From assembly GCF_000971965.1 (NCBI RefSeq), contig NZ_KQ040794.1:360751-424750 (forward strand): 64,000 bases of DNA, written 5' to 3'. The position numbers were made by a program, and so were the translations under genes. This stretch comes from Paenibacillus wulumuqiensis. Lineage in GTDB: Bacteria; Bacillota; Bacilli; Paenibacillales; Paenibacillaceae. Shown here piece by piece: positions 60,201 to 64,000 of this stretch. Within the stretch, counting starts at the first letter, position 1. Each line of letters starts with the position of its first letter. The notes below the pieces were generated by a model that made no database searches, was not told the DNA's origin, and saw only the letters and a list, made by a program, of their open reading frames with translations.

Positions 60201-61773
60201 TCCTGCAGAGCAGCAGCTGGTTGCAGCCTGTGAAAAAGTATTGAAACGTACGGTGCGAATCACCGATCATTTTTTTGAATCCGGGGGCGACTCCATTCTG
60301 GTACTTAAATTAATTAATGAGCTAAAAACCTTGCAGTGGAGTCTGACACCGCGCTCTTTTTACCAGTACCCGGTATTGGAAGCTTTGGCGCAGAAAATGC
60401 AGCCGCTTGTGGAGCAGTGCCTGGAGCCGGAGACGGAGCATGAATGGTTTTCTCTCTCTCCCATGCAAAACTGGTTTTTTGAACAGCAGTTTGCCGATGC
60501 GCATCACTGGAATTATTCACTATTGTTCAAGATGCCTCTGCATGTTGAACCGGAAATTATTGAGCAAGCGCTGTACCGATTGTACCGGCAGCATGATGCA
60601 ATGCGCCTGCAATTTCATTACACCGCTGAGGGGATGCGTCAGTCGTACCGCCAGCATGGAGCAATCCCACTGCATATTGTAGATCAGCCTGCCGGTTGTT
60701 CCATTTCGGAATTTATGCAGGATACGGGTGCTTTTCATCAGCAGTCCCTGAACCTCAGTGATTGCCTGATCACAGCGGTGCTCATGCGCAATACAGAACA
60801 CAAACAGCAGCATCTGCTGCTCGTGGTTCACCATTTGCTGACAGATTGGGTCACGGGGGGCATCATTGCAGAAGATTTAAATCAGTTTGTTGAAGAAGCG
60901 CTGGAAGACAGGGAAAACCGGCTTCCGTCATTTTCCCTATCATTCAAAAGCTGGATCGATTATCTGTCGAGGCATACCCTGCAGCAGCCGGTGCAACAGG
61001 ATCTGCCCTACTGGCAGATGACAGAACATTCACAGCGTCTGGTTCCATCCGTACCTCTTGATCGGCCTGACGGTATCAATCTAAAAGGAACGGTGAAACA
61101 TGTAACTATTGCATTAACGATGGAGCAGACCAATGATCTGATCCGCATCAGTCATTACCATTTGAATTCAGATGTAAAAACAGTTCTTTTGTCTACTGTG
61201 CTGTATGCGATCCGGGCATGGTCGGGAATGGAAAGTATTGCACTGGATATGGCGAGTCATGGCAGACATGATTTGTGGGAAGAGGTGGACATTACCCGTA
61301 CGGCTGGCTGGCTGACCAGTGTCTATCCGCTTGTGCTGCAATCGAAAGGACAACAAACTCTCACAGAATACATCTATCATGTGCAGCAGGCCATACAGCT
61401 GGTTCCCCATGAAGGAATAACCTATGGAATGCTTCGTTATTATGCGGCAGAGCAGCGGCTGGACGGATACAACTCCGAAATCTGGTTCAATTATTTTGGC
61501 CATAATCATTCATTGGATAACAGCCCGAATACGGAAAATAAGGCACCTCTGCTGGAATTATGTGATGACCTGCTGGGCAGCATGAACAGTTATCAGCAGC
61601 AGCGCAGTCATGTTTTTGAGATTCTGGGCATGATTCGGGAAGGGCAGCTGCATCTGGGATGGCAGTATTCGGAACAGCTTCATAATCGGGAGACCATTCA
61701 GCAGCTGGCTGATCATGTATACACTGAACTGGCTCAGCTGATTGCCGAACTAAAGGAGACGTATATCAAATGA
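57217..61773 (+). CDS. NRPS, single complete module C-A-T-E, predicted Phe to D-Phe
   Basis: A 1518-residue synthetase. The condensation domain (about 25-450) has an intact HHSIIDG (173-179). In the adenylation domain (about 480-995), TSGSTGAPKG lies near 643 and the pocket residues, aligned by eye to GrsA, read D-A-W-T-I-A-A-V-C-K, a phenylalanine code. The carrier domain holds the phosphopantetheine Ser 1026 in the GGDS form that accompanies epimerisation. The epimerisation domain (about 1085-1505) keeps HHLLTD (1205-1210) and EIWFNYFGH but reads TDWVTGG where TDGVSWR-like residues are usual. The start at 57217 is nine bases after GAGGTGG. The next synthetase overlaps by four bases. Confidence 0.93.
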   Translation: MDKTGLTDRTVSLKQRLSLYQKGRQTLIPRKVMAQGEGYALSAAQQRLWFLEKMAPHSAIYSIPQALSIHGLLDVKRMKTAVRHMVERHPILRTVYQEDEQLNEVKQYIHPVPPDLVHFISMDTVIPDMREQQAKEMIAKLAAIPFNIDGGHLFTAHLFELKDTQHILFLNFHHSIIDGWSMGIFWKELLAHYQEQAEHLPELSIHYHDFAEWEKQHHSEAARQHLLYWTDYLQGTSMVRLDHDLSGTIDPAMHQGGIGERSIPSSTSRRIIEYCQAQEVTPYLFFMTAFHLLLHKYTGEYDITTGTPTSGRIHTETHNLIGFFVDMMAIRTQISEEQSFHDHLALVKQNVITCMDHQAVSFEQIVQALQPERELAASPLFQLTFAYQQEGEMPAMEQLRLELFPVDNHTSKYDISVFVGLQNDQSFHIVCEYNSALYSADRIAQFLDHYEQLVVQIMADPGMPVSDLQIITLQQQSRLLNASSYFPDAPHTFLSFKDRFEYYAQTTPDQTALVIDDREYTYAELNSKANRIAACLQKNNIRHGEFVGVHFARSEKSIMAILGIMKAGAAYVPLDPAYPAERLIYMVDKAGLQYIVSDQTSQIFSDHISLLSMEQLLNETEYPAAPQPIHLLPEDTAYMIFTSGSTGAPKGVVIEHGSLSNLIDAQQTVFDLHSDERVLQFASLSFDASVWEMVMALGHGSTLCMLPSDWKDMQQDMISLFNRYKITIATFPSSFLVNMYPEELPSLRKVIVAGERCPVELAGRWAASKLFWNAYGPSETTVCATVFPYVAGSRVPIGYPLPNMQAYVLDEQKRPVPPGRSGELYIGGVGLAREYFADAAQTAAKFIHYPIGDNDQRLYRTGDIVKYDNQGVLEFIDRIDNQVKIRGYRVELGEIEHQLSLVAGIRETVVICLERPNQTAELTAYIVCDVRGAVNRMDIMDSLNGRLPSYMIPANIIELEHMPLTPNGKIDKKQLPLPVVMNEPVPGTDIQRDLTPAEQQLVAACEKVLKRTVRITDHFFESGGDSILVLKLINELKTLQWSLTPRSFYQYPVLEALAQKMQPLVEQCLEPETEHEWFSLSPMQNWFFEQQFADAHHWNYSLLFKMPLHVEPEIIEQALYRLYRQHDAMRLQFHYTAEGMRQSYRQHGAIPLHIVDQPAGCSISEFMQDTGAFHQQSLNLSDCLITAVLMRNTEHKQQHLLLVVHHLLTDWVTGGIIAEDLNQFVEEALEDRENRLPSFSLSFKSWIDYLSRHTLQQPVQQDLPYWQMTEHSQRLVPSVPLDRPDGINLKGTVKHVTIALTMEQTNDLIRISHYHLNSDVKTVLLSTVLYAIRAWSGMESIALDMASHGRHDLWEEVDITRTAGWLTSVYPLVLQSKGQQTLTEYIYHVQQAIQLVPHEGITYGMLRYYAAEQRLDGYNSEIWFNYFGHNHSLDNSPNTENKAPLLELCDDLLGSMNSYQQQRSHVFEILGMIREGQLHLGWQYSEQLHNRETIQQLADHVYTELAQLIAELKETYIK

Positions 61774-64000
61774 TGCATACCACGAATGTCATCACTACTT
61801 TCAAAACAGTGCCGGAGATCTTCCGTGAAAGCCTGCGGGAGTATCCGCATTGTGTCGCAATTGAAAATGATTGCAGCTCTGTGACTTATGCTGAGCTTGA
61901 TCAGTATTCAGATCGTATCGCCGCTGGATTAATGGAACGAGGAGTCAAGCAAGGCGATATGGTGGGGACATTGATGGAGCGTTCACCTGAACTGTTTGCC
62001 AGCTGGCTGGGGATATTAAAAGTCGGCGCAACCTATGTACCCGTAGATCCGGCCAATCCTGCAGAGCGCATAAAGTATATTGTGGAAGATTCGGGAATGG
62101 CGTATTTAATAACGGATCAGGGTAATCGGCAGGCACCGATTGCCAGTCTGAACCTATGCGCTTCCTTGCATGTAGAGGAACTGCTAAGCGAACGATCGTT
62201 AATTTCCTTTCATCAAAATACGTATAATTCGGATAACATCGCATATATGATATACACTTCTGGTTCAACCGGCAGACCAAAAGGGGTACGGATCACGGAC
62301 AGAGGTATTGTCAGTCTTGTACAAAATAGCACCTATGCGCAGCTGGACCACACGGATATTATTGCCCAGGCGTCAAATGCATCTTTTGATGCGATTACTT
62401 TTGAGGTATGGGGAGCGTTATTGACCGGAGCCAGAGTGGTTATCGCTCCAAGGGAAACCATTCTTTCTGTGGAGCGGTTCAGTGCATGGCTGGTCGATAA
62501 GAATATAACCATATTATTTATTACCGTAGCCTGGTTCAATCATATTGCCCGTCATGAACCAGCTGCATTTGCAAGTCTGAAAACGGTTCTGTTTGGTGGC
62601 GAAGCGTGCAATGTCCGCTGGATTAATGAAGTATTGCGTGCAGGCAAGCCCCTTCATCTCTCCAATATTTATGGTCCAACCGAATGCACCACCTTCTCGC
62701 TGAGTTATGAAATTACGGAAAAAGAGTTGGATGAACAGCAAAAAGTGCCGATTGGAAAGCCCATCAATCATACTCTGGCCTACATTCTGGATGAGCGGCA
62801 GCAGCTAGTGCCTTATGGAGTGACCGGAGAGCTATATATCGGGGGTGAAGGACTGGCAGCAGGGTACTGGAACCGTCCGGAGCTGACCGCTGAGCGATTT
62901 GTTCATCTGCCGCAGCTGGCGGATGGACCGTTGTACCGTACCGGTGATCTGGTCCAGCGGCGAGCGGATGGCCAGATTGACTTTATCGGCCGAACCGATG
63001 ATCAGATCAAGCTGCGCGGTCACCGGATTGAGCTGGGAGAGATTGAAGAAGCGCTGCGCAGCTGCCCGGGAATCTGCGAGGCAGTGGCCGCATTGACTAC
63101 CGTATCCGGTCAGGAAGAGCCGGTGCTGGCTGTGTACTATGCGACCGAACAAGAGCTGGAGGCCGGACAGCTGCGTGACCAGCTGCAGCAGCGGCTGCCT
63201 GCCTATATGGTGCCCGCTGCCTGGCGGGAAGTGGAGTCATTTGCCCTGACCGTCAATGGCAAGATTGACCGCAGACAGCTGCCACCGATTCAGGAACAGG
63301 ATCTGCGTCAGCAGGCGTACCAGCAGCCGGATCGACCGGGAGAAGCAGAGATAGCCGCCATCTGGGCGGATCTGCTGAACCGGCAGCAGATTGGCGCCCA
63401 GGATCATTTCTTCGCTATCGGAGGGCATTCCTTGCTGGCGGCGCAGGTCGTCAGCCGCATGGAAGAACAGCTGCAGCGGCAGGTGACCCTGCGAGCCCTG
63501 TTCGATTATCCGGTGCTGCGGGAGCTGGCAGCGTATGTGCAGCAGCAGCCGGTAAGCGGCCCGGCCAGCGTGATTCCGGCCTATGTCTCGGAAGATGGTC
63601 GTTACCCGTTATCACCGGCGCAGCAGCGGCTGTGGCTGGTCCAGCAGCTGGAACCGGACAGCCAGGCGTATCATATTCCTTTTGCCTTTCATCTGTATGG
63701 CATTTTGGATGCCGATCGACTGGAGCAGGCTATTCACGAAGTGGTGGAGCGCCATGACAGTTTGCGGACGCAGTTTGGAGAAGAGAGCGGGGAACCGTAT
63801 CAGCAGGTAACCGGCAATTTGCCGGTCCTGGAGCGTTCGAGTCTGCATGTGCCGGTAGGAGAGCAGGAGCAGCATCTGCAGGAGGTACTGCAGCGGGAAG
63901 CCTGGGAGACGCTGTCGCTGACGGCTGCACCGCCGCTGCGCCTGCGCCTGATTGAGCTGGAAGCAGGTCACCATGTGCTGAGCTGGGTGATCCACCATAT
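61770..64000 (+). CDS. NRPS starting with an A domain (A-T-C...), partial at the right edge
   Basis: The frame is open from the ATG at 61770 (ATGA overlap with the first synthetase, AAGGAG upstream) to the end of the window, at least 743 residues. The adenylation domain (about 10-515) has TSGSTGRPKG near 164-173 and pocket residues, aligned to GrsA, of D-A-F-F-L-G-I-T-F-K, closest to Ile/Val codes. The carrier domain follows, with Ser 554 in GGHSL. A condensation domain begins near 611 (RYPLSPAQQRLWLVQQLEPD) and is cut at its HH motif. There is no N-terminal condensation domain, so this module should initiate a chain. GC rises from about 40-45% to about 60% near 62,800. Confidence 0.92.
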   Translation, partial: MMHTTNVITTFKTVPEIFRESLREYPHCVAIENDCSSVTYAELDQYSDRIAAGLMERGVKQGDMVGTLMERSPELFASWLGILKVGATYVPVDPANPAERIKYIVEDSGMAYLITDQGNRQAPIASLNLCASLHVEELLSERSLISFHQNTYNSDNIAYMIYTSGSTGRPKGVRITDRGIVSLVQNSTYAQLDHTDIIAQASNASFDAITFEVWGALLTGARVVIAPRETILSVERFSAWLVDKNITILFITVAWFNHIARHEPAAFASLKTVLFGGEACNVRWINEVLRAGKPLHLSNIYGPTECTTFSLSYEITEKELDEQQKVPIGKPINHTLAYILDERQQLVPYGVTGELYIGGEGLAAGYWNRPELTAERFVHLPQLADGPLYRTGDLVQRRADGQIDFIGRTDDQIKLRGHRIELGEIEEALRSCPGICEAVAALTTVSGQEEPVLAVYYATEQELEAGQLRDQLQQRLPAYMVPAAWREVESFALTVNGKIDRRQLPPIQEQDLRQQAYQQPDRPGEAEIAAIWADLLNRQQIGAQDHFFAIGGHSLLAAQVVSRMEEQLQRQVTLRALFDYPVLRELAAYVQQQPVSGPASVIPAYVSEDGRYPLSPAQQRLWLVQQLEPDSQAYHIPFAFHLYGILDADRLEQAIHEVVERHDSLRTQFGEESGEPYQQVTGNLPVLERSSLHVPVGEQEQHLQEVLQREAWETLSLTAAPPLRLRLIELEAGHHVLSWVIHH

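Overview
The window is a stretch of a Gram-positive, low-to-mid GC Firmicute chromosome, most likely a Paenibacillus (inference). Supporting signs are strong AGGAGG-type ribosome binding sites, the Bacillales gene order yqeG-yqeH-aroE-yhbY-nadD-yqeK-rsfS-yqeM, a Fur-box iron promoter, a tandem glycine riboswitch, large secreted carbohydrate-active-type paralogues and a non-ribosomal peptide synthetase (NRPS) locus. I see no tRNA, rRNA, transposase, phage block or CRISPR array.

Layout. 0-16.5 kb is mixed metabolism and regulation: an SDR oxidoreductase, a membrane-anchored Mrr-like nuclease, a Fur-controlled fused FecCD permease behind a translationally coupled 44-codon upstream ORF, an EamA exporter, a divergent response regulator / large histidine kinase pair, another SDR, a glycine riboswitch in front of the two-subunit L-serine dehydratase, a third SDR, a membrane coiled-coil GIY-YIG-type protein and a ring-cleaving dioxygenase behind a MarR-type palindrome.

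16.8-35.2 kb is the most unusual part: seven tandem copies, all on the minus strand, of a secreted right-handed parallel beta-helix protein (six intact, one decayed). Each copy has its own leader and mostly its own terminator. The copies fall into subtypes. The order and spacing of the last four show that a two-gene block was duplicated. A Ser/Thr/Tyr-rich insert between the N-terminal region and the beta-helix varies from almost nothing to about 140 residues, and two copies share a 5' leader with a 13-bp long-range inverted repeat. This array is my leading candidate for an undescribed system.

35.6-49.2 kb is housekeeping: an M42 aminopeptidase, a moxR-DUF58-transglutaminase operon, then the ribosome-assembly / NAD / Ap4A operon yqeG to rsfS with a cvfB-like S1 gene, a methyltransferase, and a GGDEF diguanylate cyclase. 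49.3-51.4 kb holds a lone molybdopterin oxidoreductase, followed by an 879-base gene-free stretch with palindromes and two terminators that belong to no visible gene.

From 52 kb the DNA is AT-richer. A two-component system, a BcrAB-like ABC transporter, a PadR regulator and a DUF4097 protein precede an NRPS locus. The first synthetase is a complete C-A-T-E module whose binding-pocket residues read as Phe, so it should make D-Phe. The second starts directly with an A domain, is predicted to load a branched aliphatic residue, and runs off the right edge. The transporter and sensor may give self-protection or export for the peptide (inference). Base composition jumps inside the second synthetase's A domain, which suggests subdomain exchange.
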